Notes: generated by a model not told the origin, from the letters alone. Positions 9,333-18,075 are shown, numbered from the stretch's first letter. The stretch: DNA of 64,000 nt from Streptosporangium sandarakinum (GCF_013409935.1 NZ_JACCCO010000003.1:558001-622000); one strand, 5' to 3'. Translations and numbers: made by a program.

Positions 9333-9373
9333 GGCGCCGGGGCCGCCGGGGGTGCCCGGCGGGCCACGGCGCC
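9333..9373 (-). terminator. Hairpin after the dTDP-sugar operon
   Basis: Outer GGCGCC arms (9333-9338 and 9368-9373) enclose a near-complete inner stem, CCGCCGGG/CCCGGCGG around a GGTG loop, just beyond the rfbB stop. Probable rho-independent-like terminator or transcript stabiliser; no T-tract. Confidence 0.5.
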
Positions 9374-9382
9374 CGGCGGCCG

Positions 9383-10357
9383 TCAGCCGGCCCTCTTCAG
9401 CGGGCGCCACCACTCCTGGTGGTCGCGGTACCACCGCACGGTCCGGGCGAGTCCCTCGTCGAAGCCGACGAGGGGCGCGTAGCCGATCTGCTCGATCTTG
9501 CCGCTGTCCAGGGCGTAGCGCCGGTCGTGCCCGAGCCTGTCCGGCACCGGCTCGACCATCTCCCAGCCCACGCCGAAGGCGGTCAGCAGGCGCTCCGTGA
9601 GCTCGCGGTTGGTCAGCTCGGCGCCGCCGCCGATGTTGTAGATCTCGCCGCCCGAACCCTTGTCCAGCACGAGCTGGATGCCCCGGCAGTGGTCGTCGAC
9701 GTGCAGCCATTCACGGACGTTCCGGCCGTCGCCGTACAGGGGCACCCGCCGCCCGTCGATCAGGTTGGTGACGAAGAGCGGGATGAGCTTCTCCGGGTAC
9801 TGGTGGGGGCCGTAGTTGTTGCAACAGCGGGTCACCCGTACGTCGAGCCCGTAGGTCCGGTGGTAGGCGCGGCACAGCAGGTCGGCTCCCGCCTTCGAGG
9901 CCGCGTAGGGGGAGTTGGGCAGCACGGGCTCGGACTCGGTCCAGGACCCCTCGGCGATGGACCCGTACACCTCGTCGGTGGAGACCTGGACGACCGTGCG
10001 CACGCCGGTGTCGAGCGCCGCCTGCAGGAGCCGCTGCGTGCCGTGGACGTTGGTGACCACGAAGTCCTCGGGGCCGGTTATCGAGCGGTCGACGTGCGTC
10101 TCGGCCGCGAAGTTGACGATCACGTGGTGGCCGGGCACCACGTCGGCGAGCAGCCCGACGTCGGTGATGTCCCCCCTGACGAACGTGAAGCGCGGATGTT
10201 CGGCGACCGGGCGCAGATTCGCCGGGTTGCCCGCGTACGTGAGCTTGTCCAGTACCGTCACCTGGACGTTCTCGTAGCCGGGGTATTCACCGGACAGCAG
10301 CGAGCGCACGTAGTGGGAGCCGATGAACCCGGCGCCGCCCGTAACGAGGATCTTCAT
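9383..10357 (-). CDS. rfbB: dTDP-glucose 4,6-dehydratase
   Basis: 324 residues. Extended short-chain dehydrogenase fold: NAD-binding GGAGFIG (7-13), catalytic S-T127-D128-E129 (the Asp/Glu pair distinctive of 4,6-dehydratases) and Y151-x3-K155, then the NNYGPHQYPEKLIPL substrate loop. Converts dTDP-glucose to dTDP-4-keto-6-deoxyglucose in the cytoplasm, the step after RfbA. Start ATG 10357 overlaps the rfbA stop (ATGA), so the two are co-translated in the operon rffA, gtrA-like, rfbA, rfbB. No rfbC/rfbD (rhamnose) genes are visible; the neighbouring transaminase diverts the intermediate to an aminosugar. Confidence 0.95.
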   Translation of the reverse strand: MKILVTGGAGFIGSHYVRSLLSGEYPGYENVQVTVLDKLTYAGNPANLRPVAEHPRFTFVRGDITDVGLLADVVPGHHVIVNFAAETHVDRSITGPEDFVVTNVHGTQRLLQAALDTGVRTVVQVSTDEVYGSIAEGSWTESEPVLPNSPYAASKAGADLLCRAYHRTYGLDVRVTRCCNNYGPHQYPEKLIPLFVTNLIDGRRVPLYGDGRNVREWLHVDDHCRGIQLVLDKGSGGEIYNIGGGAELTNRELTERLLTAFGVGWEMVEPVPDRLGHDRRYALDSGKIEQIGYAPLVGFDEGLARTVRWYRDHQEWWRPLKRAG

Positions 10358-11421
10358 GCCCGCACCTGGATTCTGCTGTGGTCGCCGACCATGAGCTGAT
10401 GTGTGTTGGGAACCCCCCTGGCCCGGCTGACCTCGACGTTCCGGCCGATCAGGGAGTAGGTGAGCCCCGGGACGCCTCTGATGGCGGAGTCCTCCAGAAC
10501 TATGCTGTACTGCACGTCGGCGTTCTCCAGCACGCACCTCGCGCCGATCGAGGTGTAGGGGCCGATGTACGAGCTGCTGATCTTGCTGTCGGCCCCGACG
10601 ACCGCGGGCCCCCGGATCACCGAGTTCTCCACCAGCGCCCCCGGCTCGATGAGGACGCGTCCCGATATCTCCGAGAACCCGTCCACGGTTCCCCGGACGT
10701 TCGGCTCGATCGCCTCCAGGACGATGCGGTTGCACTCCAGCATGTCCTGCAGACGCCCGATGTCCTTCCAGTATCCGCTGACGAAGTGCGAGCGGACGCG
10801 GCCGCCGTTGTCCATGAGCCACTTGATCGCGTCCGTGATCTCCAGCTCGCCGCGGGCGGAGGGCGTGATCGCCCGGACCGCCTCGTGGACGGCGGGGGAG
10901 AAGGTGTAGACCCCCACGATCGCGAGGTCGCTGCGCGGGTGCTCCGGCTTCTCCTCCAGTCCGATGATCTCACCGTCCGGCCCGAGCTCCGCGACCCCGT
11001 AGAACTGCGGTTCGGCGACCCTGGTGAGCAGGATCTGGGCGTCGTTGCCGGACCCGCGGAAGGCTTCCACCAGACCGGCGATGCCGTCCACCAGGAAATT
11101 GTCCCCCAGATACATCACGAACGGCTCGTCGCCGAGGAACTCCCGGGCGATCAGGACGCAGTGGGCGAGACCCAGGGGGGCCTCCTGGGGGATGTAGGTC
11201 ACGTCGAGGCCGAACCGCGAGCCGTCCCCGACCGCCTCCCGGATCTCGTGAGCCGTGTCGCCGACGACGATGCCGACGCTGTGGATGCCCGCGTCCCGTA
11301 TCGCTTCGAGCCCGTAGTAGAGCACCGGTTTGTTGGCGACGGGGACCAGCTGCTTCGCCGAGGTGTAGGTCAGCGGACGCAGCCTCGATCCCTTGCCGCC
11401 CGCCAGAACGAGCGCCTTCAT
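10354..11421 (-). CDS. rfbA: Glucose-1-phosphate thymidylyltransferase, long form
   Basis: 355 residues. Nucleotidyltransferase signature GGKGSRLRPLT (8-18), then KQLVPVANKPVLYY, YLGDNFL (~110) and EEKPEHPRSD. Residues ~245-345 form left-handed beta-helix hexapeptide repeats, the extension that marks the long RmlA/StrD/DesIII-like class. Makes dTDP-glucose from dTTP and glucose-1-phosphate. Start ATG 11421 overlaps the upstream gtrA-like stop by four bases, and its own stop overlaps the rfbB start, so it is the centre of a tightly coupled operon. Confidence 0.94.
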   Translation of the reverse strand: MKALVLAGGKGSRLRPLTYTSAKQLVPVANKPVLYYGLEAIRDAGIHSVGIVVGDTAHEIREAVGDGSRFGLDVTYIPQEAPLGLAHCVLIAREFLGDEPFVMYLGDNFLVDGIAGLVEAFRGSGNDAQILLTRVAEPQFYGVAELGPDGEIIGLEEKPEHPRSDLAIVGVYTFSPAVHEAVRAITPSARGELEITDAIKWLMDNGGRVRSHFVSGYWKDIGRLQDMLECNRIVLEAIEPNVRGTVDGFSEISGRVLIEPGALVENSVIRGPAVVGADSKISSSYIGPYTSIGARCVLENADVQYSIVLEDSAIRGVPGLTYSLIGRNVEVSRARGVPNTHQLMVGDHSRIQVRA

Positions 11422-12017
11422 GATCCTTGGGTCCTTCCGTGAGGGATTCCTGGGCGCAGGACGGTCCGCCCGTCCGGATGTCCGTGCGGTTCCGGCAGAC
11501 GGCTCGACGACGCCCTGCGTTCCGTCGAAGAGCACGGGATGCGTTTCCAGAGCCGGGTCTCCCCGCCGCCGGAGAAGGTCCAGGTCCGGTGGACGACGTA
11601 GCCCAGCGGCGGGCTCACGACCACGATCAGGCCCTGCGCCACCAGGACCGGTGCGCCGGTGAGCTCGACCAGGAGCAGGACGCCGGCGACGGATGTCGCC
11701 AGGAAACCCAGCCCCACCGTGTAGAACCGCAGGTAACCGATGACCCACGAGCCTCCGGAGGTCCGGAAGACCACCAGCCTGTACCAGGGATAGACGATCA
11801 ACGAGGTGGCCAGGTGACCGGCCACGAGCAGGACCACGTAGGGAACCGCGCCGTCGGTGGCGAGCAGCCCCAGGCCGAGGAGGACGTGATAGATCACGGC
11901 CGTCATCGCGCCGGCCGCCAGGTATCCGGCGCGACGTCCCCCGAGCACGGGGACCGGAACCCGCCGTCCGGGACGCGCGGTCCCGTCGCGGGCTTGCTGA
12001 CTTGCGGTTTCGACCAT
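11418..12017 (-). CDS. GtrA-like four-helix membrane protein (lipid-linked sugar flippase)
   Basis: 199 residues with four membrane helices (~30-52, 60-86, 93-119, 123-148) and the family end motif YVVHRTWTF (~140-148). GtrA proteins are thought to move polyprenyl-phosphate-linked monosaccharides across the membrane for a GtrB-type transferase; such a transferase is encoded at 6115. A ~50-residue Arg/Ser-rich C-terminal tail is longer than usual; it overlaps the rfbA start and may be read-through sequence of little function. Starts 43 bases after rffA on the same strand. Confidence 0.82.
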   Translation of the reverse strand: MVETASQQARDGTARPGRRVPVPVLGGRRAGYLAAGAMTAVIYHVLLGLGLLATDGAVPYVVLLVAGHLATSLIVYPWYRLVVFRTSGGSWVIGYLRFYTVGLGFLATSVAGVLLLVELTGAPVLVAQGLIVVVSPPLGYVVHRTWTFSGGGETRLWKRIPCSSTERRASSSRLPEPHGHPDGRTVLRPGIPHGRTQGS

Positions 12018-12060
12018 ACGGCGGTCACTCCGAACGGTGGTCGGGAGACGGGAGCGGGGA

Positions 12061-13197
12061 TCAGCCCACCCGGTGGGCCCGGACGGCGTCGATCACGTAG
12101 GTCACGCCGGCCTCGTCCAGGTCGGCGAACAGCGGCAGCCGTACCAGGCGGTCCGCGACGTCCTCGGTGACCGGGCAGCCGCCCGGCGCCACCCGCCCGT
12201 ACCGCACGCCCGCGGGGGCGGTGTGCAGCGGCTGGTAGTGGAACGCCGCCTGCACCCCCCTGCCCGAAAGGTGGGCGATGAACGCCTGGCGGTCGTCCAG
12301 GCCCGGCAGCAGCAGGTAGTACAGGTGCGCGGGATGCGCGCAGCCGTCCGGGACCATCGGCTGGGAGACCCCGTTCTCCGCCGCCCAGTCCGCCAGCTCC
12401 TCGTGGTACCTCCGCCACACGGAGTGCCGCCGGGCCTGGATCTCCTCGAAGGACTCCAGCTGGGAGGTCAGCAGCGCGGCGAGGACGTCGGACGACAGAT
12501 AGCTCGAACCGATGTCGACCCACCGGTACCTGTCCACCTGGCCGCGGAAGAACCGGCTGCGATCCGTCCCCTTCTCCCGGACGATCTCGGCCCGCGCGAC
12601 GAGGCCGGCGTCGTTCAGGAGCAGCGCGCCGCCCTCCCCGCACTGGACGTTCTTCGTCTCGTGGAAGCTCTGCGCCGACATGCTTCCGAACGACCCGAGG
12701 GGCCGGCCCCGGTAGGACCCGCCCAGCCCGTGGGCGTTGTCCTCGATGAGAGCCAGGCCGTGGCGTTCCGCGAGTCCGCAGATGACGTCCATCGCGCAGC
12801 CGACACCCGCGTAGTGGACGGCCACCACGGCCCGCGTGCGATCGGTGATCGCGGCCTCGACCAGGCGTTCGTCGAGGTTCAGGGTGTCGGGCCTGCAGTC
12901 GACGAACACCGGTACGGCCCCGCGCAGGGCGTAGGCGTTGGCCGTCGAGACGAAGGTGAACGACGGCATGATCACCTCGTCACCGGGCCGCAGGTCCAGC
13001 AGGAGCGCCGACAGCTCCAGCGCGTGAGTGCAGGAGGTGGTCAGCAGCGCACGGCCCGACCCGGTCAGCTTCTCCAGGAGGTCGGCGGCCCGGCGGGTGA
13101 ACGGCCCGTCTCCGGAGGTCGATCCCCCGCGCACGGCCTCCGCGAGATAGCCGAACTCGTTTTCTGAGATATGCGTCCGGTTGAAGGGGACTGTCAT
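12061..13197 (-). CDS. rffA: dTDP-4-amino-4,6-dideoxygalactose transaminase (DegT/DnrJ/EryC1 family)
   Basis: 378 residues from ATG 13197. The start MTVPFNRTHISENEFGYLAE and the block TTSCTHALELSALLLDL, PGDEVIMPSFTFVSTANAY are close to E. coli RffA/WecE, which aminates dTDP-4-keto-6-deoxyglucose at C4 with glutamate and PLP. PLP lysine: K182 in SFHETKNVQCGEGGAL; EDNAHGLG (~152) supplies the cofactor Asp. Promoter-proximal gene of the operon that ends with rfbB, so all three enzymes for dTDP-Fuc4N are together. The ribosome site upstream is weak. An acetyl cap could come from the GNAT at 7915. Confidence 0.92.
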   Translation of the reverse strand: MTVPFNRTHISENEFGYLAEAVRGGSTSGDGPFTRRAADLLEKLTGSGRALLTTSCTHALELSALLLDLRPGDEVIMPSFTFVSTANAYALRGAVPVFVDCRPDTLNLDERLVEAAITDRTRAVVAVHYAGVGCAMDVICGLAERHGLALIEDNAHGLGGSYRGRPLGSFGSMSAQSFHETKNVQCGEGGALLLNDAGLVARAEIVREKGTDRSRFFRGQVDRYRWVDIGSSYLSSDVLAALLTSQLESFEEIQARRHSVWRRYHEELADWAAENGVSQPMVPDGCAHPAHLYYLLLPGLDDRQAFIAHLSGRGVQAAFHYQPLHTAPAGVRYGRVAPGGCPVTEDVADRLVRLPLFADLDEAGVTYVIDAVRAHRVG

Positions 13198-13452
13198 CAC
13201 TTGGGTTGGGCTCACTGCCGCAGTGAACAACAAACCGGGCTGTCGCCACACATCACACCCCATTTCCTGGGGAAGGATCACACAGTTTTTACTTTTGCCG
13301 TTCGGTGCTCTCCAAGCCGCCTATACCGGTATCAGCGATATTCCATGGCTTTTGGGATTCCACTTTCGTGAGGAGCCGGAAGGCCCGGGGCCGCGTCGCG
13401 GGGACGCCGGAAGGCGCCTCCCGCGCCGCGACCGGCCGCGGCGGGTGCGGCG
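13198..13452. promoter_or_regulatory. Promoter region of the dTDP-sugar operon
   Basis: 255 bases upstream of rffA and downstream of the DUF3494/DUF4082 gene. It is AT-rich (for example ACACAGTTTTTACTTTTGCC) and carries the perfect palindrome ATACCGGTAT at 13323-13332, a possible operator. Promoter boxes not confidently assignable. Confidence 0.45.
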
Positions 13453-15633
13453 TCAGGTGCTTTCGAACACCACGTCGACCCAGTAGTTGGAGGCCTGGAC
13501 GGTGCTCGTCGGGAAGGCGTTGGCCGGGCTGTAGGTGTACACGCCGTTGCCGCCCTCGGTGCCGTCCGCCAGCGCGGTGAGCGGGCCGTTGGTGTACGGC
13601 GCGGTGAAGTAGGGCCTGTTCAGCGAGTAGCGGCCGCCGGTGTGGTAGGAGGCGACGTAGGTGGTGCCGGCGGTGACCGGGACCGGTGCCGGGAGGTTCA
13701 CCTGCTGCCAGCCGGAGGCGGTCTCGTTGGTGAAGGTCGCGCTGGAGAGCAGGGTGCCGCCGCTGGTCCACAGGCCCCCGATGTGGGTTCCGTTGTTCTG
13801 CGGCGCCTTGTAGAAGCGGATGCCGGTGATGACGCCGTTCGTGGCGGGCTTGAACTTCACCCCGACCGAGACGTCCTGGGAGTCGGGCTGGGCCGCGACC
13901 GCCGGTGTGGCCGTGGCGTCCCACAGGCTGTTCGACGGTCTGAACACCACGTCGACCCAGTAGTTGGAGGCCTGGAAGGTGCTCGTCGGGAAGGTGTTCG
14001 TCGAACTGTAGGTGTACACGCCGTTGCCGCCCTCGGCGCCGTCCGCCAGCGCGGTGAGCGGGCCGTTGGTGTACGGCGCGGTGAAGTAGGGCCTGGTCAC
14101 CGAGTAGCGGCCGCCGGTGTAGTAGGAGGCGACGTAGGTGGTGCCCGCGGTGACCGGGACCGGTGCGGCGAAGTTCACCTGCTGCCAGCCGGAGGCGGTC
14201 TCGTTGGTGAAGGTCGCGTTCGCGAGCAGGGTGCCGCCGCTGGTCCACAGGCTTCCGAAGTGGGTTCCGTTGTTCTGCGGCGCCTTGTAGAAGCGCACGC
14301 CGGTGATGACGCCGTCCGTGGCGGGCTTGAACTTCACCCCGATCGTGACGTCCTGGGAGTCGGGCTGGGCCGGGACCGCCGGTGTGGCCTTCTTGTCCCA
14401 CAGGCTGTCCGACACGGACTGGATCAGTTCGGGCGACGTGCTCGGGGCGAAGTGGATCACGGCCTCGTGGTCGAAGGTGTCCCCGCCCAGGTAGACGGCG
14501 GTGATGTGATGGTCTCCCGCCGAGAGGCCCGAGGTCGTGAACGTGGCCGGCGCCAGACTGCTGTGGTAGGCCGAGCCGATGATGGTCGGGCCGTCCTTGA
14601 AGACCACCTCGCCGGCGGGGACGACCGTGCCGCTGGTCGCCGCCACCGTGGCGGTGAAGGTGACCGGCCGGTCCACCCAGACGGGGTTGGGGGACGAGGA
14701 CAGGGTCGTGGTGGTCGGCGGGTCGTTCGGCACGGTGATGCGGGTGGCCGGCAGGCTGGTGGTGCCCTGGGTGCTGATCGTGCCGTTGAGGGCGAAGACG
14801 CGGCCGAAGACGGCCGCGCCACCGGTCACCGTGACCGAGTTCCGGTCCAGGAGGTTCCCCCGGAAGGTGGAGTACGTGCCCAGGGTCGCGTTGCCGCTGA
14901 CCTGCCAGAAGAGGTTGTTCGCCTGCGCGCCGCGAAGGAGGCTGACGTTGCTGACGTTCGCCGTGGTGAGGCTGGACGCCTGGAAGATGAAGACGGCGTC
15001 CGGGTCGCCCTGCGCGTCGAGGGTGAGCGTGCCGTTGATCGCGAAGGTCCCGTCGGTGGAGTTGTAGACGCCCGGGTTCACGGTCGTCCCGCCCAGCTGC
15101 GGGGCCAGGGTGGCGTCGGGCGTCCGCCCGGCCGCGTTGTTGTAGGCGGCGACCAGATCGGCCTTGGCCTGGGCCGCGACGGCGTCGGCGCCGTGGACGG
15201 TGCCCGACACGGTGCCCGGGGGGAAGCCGACCACCGACGAACCCGGGCTCACCCCGAGGTCCCCGGTGATCGAGGTGAGGTTGGTGTTGACGACCGCGGT
15301 TCCGGCCAGCGCCGCGAAGGGCATGGCGCTGCCGATGCTCAGGGGCGGTGTCGCCGCCGCGTCGCACTGCGTCCCGGCGACCACGCCCAGCACGAGAGCG
15401 GCGGTGACGGACGTCCTCAGCCAGGCACGGGGACCGTTCCGCGGCAGGACCCTCGACCGGCCGGCTCTCCCTCCGGGCGCGGTGGCGACCCGCCGCGCGG
15501 GCCGCGCGGCGCGGCCGGCCGTCCGGCCTGGGCGCGCCGGAAGCCATCGGCGGGTCCTCCCGCGCCTCGGATCCTGTGGCACGGGGGTCATCTCGGTCCG
15601 CGGGCCGACGGCATCGCGATAGGGATCGGACAT
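13453..15633 (-). CDS. Secreted ice-binding-like (DUF3494) protein with Ig-like and two DUF4082 domains
   Basis: 726 residues from ATG 15633, preceded by GAGGAG at 9-base spacing. A hydrophobic segment at ~73-87 (TSVTAALVLGVVAG) follows an unusually long, Arg-rich n-region. Residues ~98-310 match the DUF3494/ice-binding fold: AALAGTAVVNTNLTSITGDL, VAAYNNAAG, LDAQGDPDAVFIFQA, NNLFWQVSG, GRVFALNGTI. An Ig-like repeat follows (~320-420: PVWVDRPVTFTATVAATSG). Two DUF4082 modules, ~430-575 and ~580-726, are close duplicates of each other. Such proteins are exported adhesins or matrix proteins; ice binding itself is not implied. Separately transcribed from rffA. Confidence 0.85.
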   Translation of the reverse strand: MSDPYRDAVGPRTEMTPVPQDPRRGRTRRWLPARPGRTAGRAARPARRVATAPGGRAGRSRVLPRNGPRAWLRTSVTAALVLGVVAGTQCDAAATPPLSIGSAMPFAALAGTAVVNTNLTSITGDLGVSPGSSVVGFPPGTVSGTVHGADAVAAQAKADLVAAYNNAAGRTPDATLAPQLGGTTVNPGVYNSTDGTFAINGTLTLDAQGDPDAVFIFQASSLTTANVSNVSLLRGAQANNLFWQVSGNATLGTYSTFRGNLLDRNSVTVTGGAAVFGRVFALNGTISTQGTTSLPATRITVPNDPPTTTTLSSSPNPVWVDRPVTFTATVAATSGTVVPAGEVVFKDGPTIIGSAYHSSLAPATFTTSGLSAGDHHITAVYLGGDTFDHEAVIHFAPSTSPELIQSVSDSLWDKKATPAVPAQPDSQDVTIGVKFKPATDGVITGVRFYKAPQNNGTHFGSLWTSGGTLLANATFTNETASGWQQVNFAAPVPVTAGTTYVASYYTGGRYSVTRPYFTAPYTNGPLTALADGAEGGNGVYTYSSTNTFPTSTFQASNYWVDVVFRPSNSLWDATATPAVAAQPDSQDVSVGVKFKPATNGVITGIRFYKAPQNNGTHIGGLWTSGGTLLSSATFTNETASGWQQVNLPAPVPVTAGTTYVASYHTGGRYSLNRPYFTAPYTNGPLTALADGTEGGNGVYTYSPANAFPTSTVQASNYWVDVVFEST

Positions 15634-16101
15634 ACGACACAACTCCTCGCTGGCTTCGTGCCGGGTCAGGCGTCCGGTGTGCCCCGTGGCCTGAGACCGG
15701 CTGTGAGATCTCGCGGCGCCCGCCCGGCTCGTGTGCCGTTCGCCGCGTCCGCGGTCCGGTGCGCCCACGGCAGGCGGTGCGGGAGAACGCGCGGATACGC
15801 CGTGCCGGCGGAGGGCGCCGCGCCGTACGCTGACGACTGTGCCTCGGTGCGGGTGCGTCCGGGTCTTCGGAAAAGCACAAAAGACGTCTTTTAGCGCGTC
15901 GATGAAATATAATTTACTCACCTGCTATTTCGCTCATTATTCGACTTATGCGTTATGAGTGGTGGTCTTTCCGTCGCGTCTCCGGCGCCGTGACGACCCC
16001 GCCGGGGAACGACACGCCCAGTCCGCGGCCGAAACGGCATCGCAAGCGCACCGGACTCTTACAGTCGGGGGTATATCGCTCTAAGTGACGGGGGTGCGGA
16101 T
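15634..16101. promoter_or_regulatory. Divergent 468-base intergenic region with AT-rich island and palindrome
   Basis: Lies between the DUF3494/DUF4082 gene (minus) and the sugar-nucleotide dehydrogenase (plus). 15634-15840 is ordinary GC-rich sequence in which I see no credible gene. 15870-15960 is one of the most AT-rich stretches of the window and holds the perfect 14-base palindrome AAAAGACGTCTTTT at 15879-15892, a candidate operator. GGGGGTGCGGAT at 16090-16101 supplies the ribosome site for the dehydrogenase. Confidence 0.55.
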
Positions 16102-17361
16102 ATGGGGGAGAAGCTGGTCGTTGTCGGCCAGGGATACGTAGGGCTGCCGCTGGCGATGCGGGCCGTCGAAGCGGGGTTCGACGTGGTGGGCGTCGACGTC
16201 GACGAATGGCGGGTCAAGCGACTGAACGCCGCCGAGTCGTACGTCGAGGACGTCAGTGAGGAGACGCTGTCGGCGGCCCATCGCTCAGGCCGCTACCTCG
16301 CCAGCACGGACTACGCCGACGCCGAGGGCTTCGACGTCTGTGTGATCACCGTGCCGACGCCCCTGCGCGAGGGAGTTCCAGACCTCGCGCACATCGGCTC
16401 GGCCGGCGAGTCGATCGCCCCGCTCCTGCGGCCCGGCGCCACGGTGATCCTGGAGTCCACCACCTACCCCGGGACCACGGAGGAGTACCTGAGGCCGCTG
16501 CTGGAGGAGGGGTCGGGACTGTGCACGCCGGAGGACTTCTTCCTCGGCTACAGCCCCGAGCGCATCGATCCCGGCAACCCGCACTGGCACCTGGAGAACA
16601 CCCCGAAGGTCGTGTCCGGGATCGACCAGGCGTCCCTGCGGAAGGTCGCCGAGTTCTACGGGCGCATCGTGCGGGACGTCGTCTGCGTCTCCTCGCTCCA
16701 GGTGGCCGAGCTGTGCAAGCTCCTGGAGAACACCTTCAGGCACGTCAACATCGCCCTGGTGAACGAGCTCTCCATCTTCGCGCAGCAACTCGGGATCGAC
16801 GTCTGGGAGGCCATCGACGCCGCCTCCACCAAGCCGTTCGGCTACCTGCGCTTCACCCCCGGCCCCGGCGTCGGCGGGCACTGCCTGCCGATCGACCCCT
16901 CCTACCTGTCGTGGAAGGTCAAGCGCGCCCTGGGGCACAACTTCCGATTCGTGGAGCTGGCCAACGACATCAACGACCACATGCCCGACCATGTCGTGCA
17001 CCGGCTCATCCTCGCGCTGAACCGGCAGGGCCGGCCGCTGCGGGGCAGCCGGGTGCTCCTGCTCGGCCTGGCCTACAAGGCCAACGCCGGGGACTGCCGC
17101 GAGTCGCCCGCGATCGAGGTGGCCAGGTCCCTGGTCAAGCTGGGCGCGGACGTGCGGGCCGCCGACCCCCACGTGGACGCCCACCTCGCGCCGCCCGGGA
17201 TCGAGTTGGTCGAGGCGACCGAACGGGAGCTGTCGGAGGCGGACGCGGTGGTCGTCCTCACCGACCACGACCGCTTCGACTACGAGCAGGTCCAGCGGGT
17301 GAGCCCGTTCGTCTTCGACACGCGCCGCCGCTGCCGGGGGTCCAACGTCGAGCACCTCTGA
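16102..17361 (+). CDS. UDP-N-acetylhexosamine / UDP-glucose 6-dehydrogenase family protein (WecC/WbpA type)
   Basis: 419 residues. N-terminal Rossmann motif GQGYVGLPLA (9-18), central VNELSIFAQQLGIDVWEAIDAA, catalytic Cys261 in GPGVGGHCLPIDPSYLSW, and C-terminal domain LGLAYKANAGDCRESPA. Oxidises a UDP-sugar C6 hydroxyl to a carboxylate with two NAD+. GGHCLPIDPSYL with TKPFGYLRFTPGPG is typical of the UDP-GlcNAc/ManNAc dehydrogenase branch rather than plain UDP-glucose dehydrogenase, but the substrate is inferred. It stands alone and converges on the decarboxylase-like gene. Confidence 0.88.
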   Translation: MGEKLVVVGQGYVGLPLAMRAVEAGFDVVGVDVDEWRVKRLNAAESYVEDVSEETLSAAHRSGRYLASTDYADAEGFDVCVITVPTPLREGVPDLAHIGSAGESIAPLLRPGATVILESTTYPGTTEEYLRPLLEEGSGLCTPEDFFLGYSPERIDPGNPHWHLENTPKVVSGIDQASLRKVAEFYGRIVRDVVCVSSLQVAELCKLLENTFRHVNIALVNELSIFAQQLGIDVWEAIDAASTKPFGYLRFTPGPGVGGHCLPIDPSYLSWKVKRALGHNFRFVELANDINDHMPDHVVHRLILALNRQGRPLRGSRVLLLGLAYKANAGDCRESPAIEVARSLVKLGADVRAADPHVDAHLAPPGIELVEATERELSEADAVVVLTDHDRFDYEQVQRVSPFVFDTRRRCRGSNVEHL

Positions 17362-17381
17362 GCCGTCCCGGCCGTCCCCCC

Positions 17382-17442
17382 CGTACGGCCGGCGCGGGCA
17401 CGGGCGGCCCGGCTCCGCCGTCTCGCGCGGCCGGCCGTACGG
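17382..17442. terminator. Inverted repeat between convergent genes
   Basis: CGTACGGCCGGC at 17382-17393 is matched exactly by GCCGGCCGTACG at 17430-17441, with a GC-rich, internally paired loop. It lies in the ~100-base gap between the dehydrogenase (ends 17361) and the next convergent gene (ends 17462). Likely bidirectional terminator. Confidence 0.55.
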
Positions 17443-17461
17443 CAGGCCGCCGCGCGGTCCG

Positions 17462-17878
17462 CTACGCGCGCATGACGCGGGCGATCAGCTCCTCGACCTG
17501 GGTGTTGAGCCGGGAGCCGCGGGGCCACCCGGCGTAGTGGGTGAGGAAGATGACGATCTCGCGGAGCTCGTCCGGGGTGAGCTCGCCGGTCCGCAGCGCC
17601 GCGTCGAGCTGGATCTCCACCAGGTCGTCCATGCCCTGGCCGACGAGGAGACCGAGCAGGAGGAGCCTGCGGTCGCGCATGCTCAGCCCCTCCCGGGACC
17701 ACACCTCGCCGAACAGGTGCTCCACGGTCATGCCGAAGAAGTCGCCGGAGCCCTCGCCCCGCCCCACGCCGGCCGCCGCGGAACCGTCTCCGGCGTCGTC
17801 CCCGCCGTGGACCCGTCTCATGATCTCCAATCCGCGCGCCTGGCGGTCGCGGGTGCTGTCGTCCGAACGCTGGTTCAT
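17462..17878 (-). CDS. Carboxymuconolactone decarboxylase family protein
   Basis: 138 residues from ATG 17878, with GGAG five bases upstream. Core RDRRLLLLGLLVGQGMDDLVEIQLDAALRTGELTPDELREIVIFLTHYAGWP is the single-domain CMD fold (segment ~70-122). The usual E-x-x-H-x-x-x-A start of helix 4 is present as EIQLDAA, so a typical AhpD-like Cys-x-x-Cys redox centre is absent. Family includes gamma-carboxymuconolactone decarboxylases and many proteins of unknown role. No aromatic-catabolism genes are near, so its substrate is unknown. Confidence 0.8.
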   Translation of the reverse strand: MNQRSDDSTRDRQARGLEIMRRVHGGDDAGDGSAAAGVGRGEGSGDFFGMTVEHLFGEVWSREGLSMRDRRLLLLGLLVGQGMDDLVEIQLDAALRTGELTPDELREIVIFLTHYAGWPRGSRLNTQVEELIARVMRA

Positions 17879-18075
17879 GGGAACTCCAGGTTCGTCGCCG
17901 GCCGGTCGGCCGGGGACGAGCACGATGGGTGGCGTCTCACCCCGTCCATCGTTGGTCATTTCCCGCTTCGGGGAAAGCCACAGCCGACCTTCGGCCCGGA
18001 TATTTATCACTATGTCGTATGAATGGGCGGCTGACGTTACACGACGGTCGGGTGCCGGCGGGGGAGGAACGGGAA

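Noticed and set aside
15634..15921. Extending the DUF3494/DUF4082 protein 96 codons upstream
   Set aside because: GAGGAG before ATG 15633 marks the start; the upstream extension is low-complexity and crosses the AT-rich promoter island.
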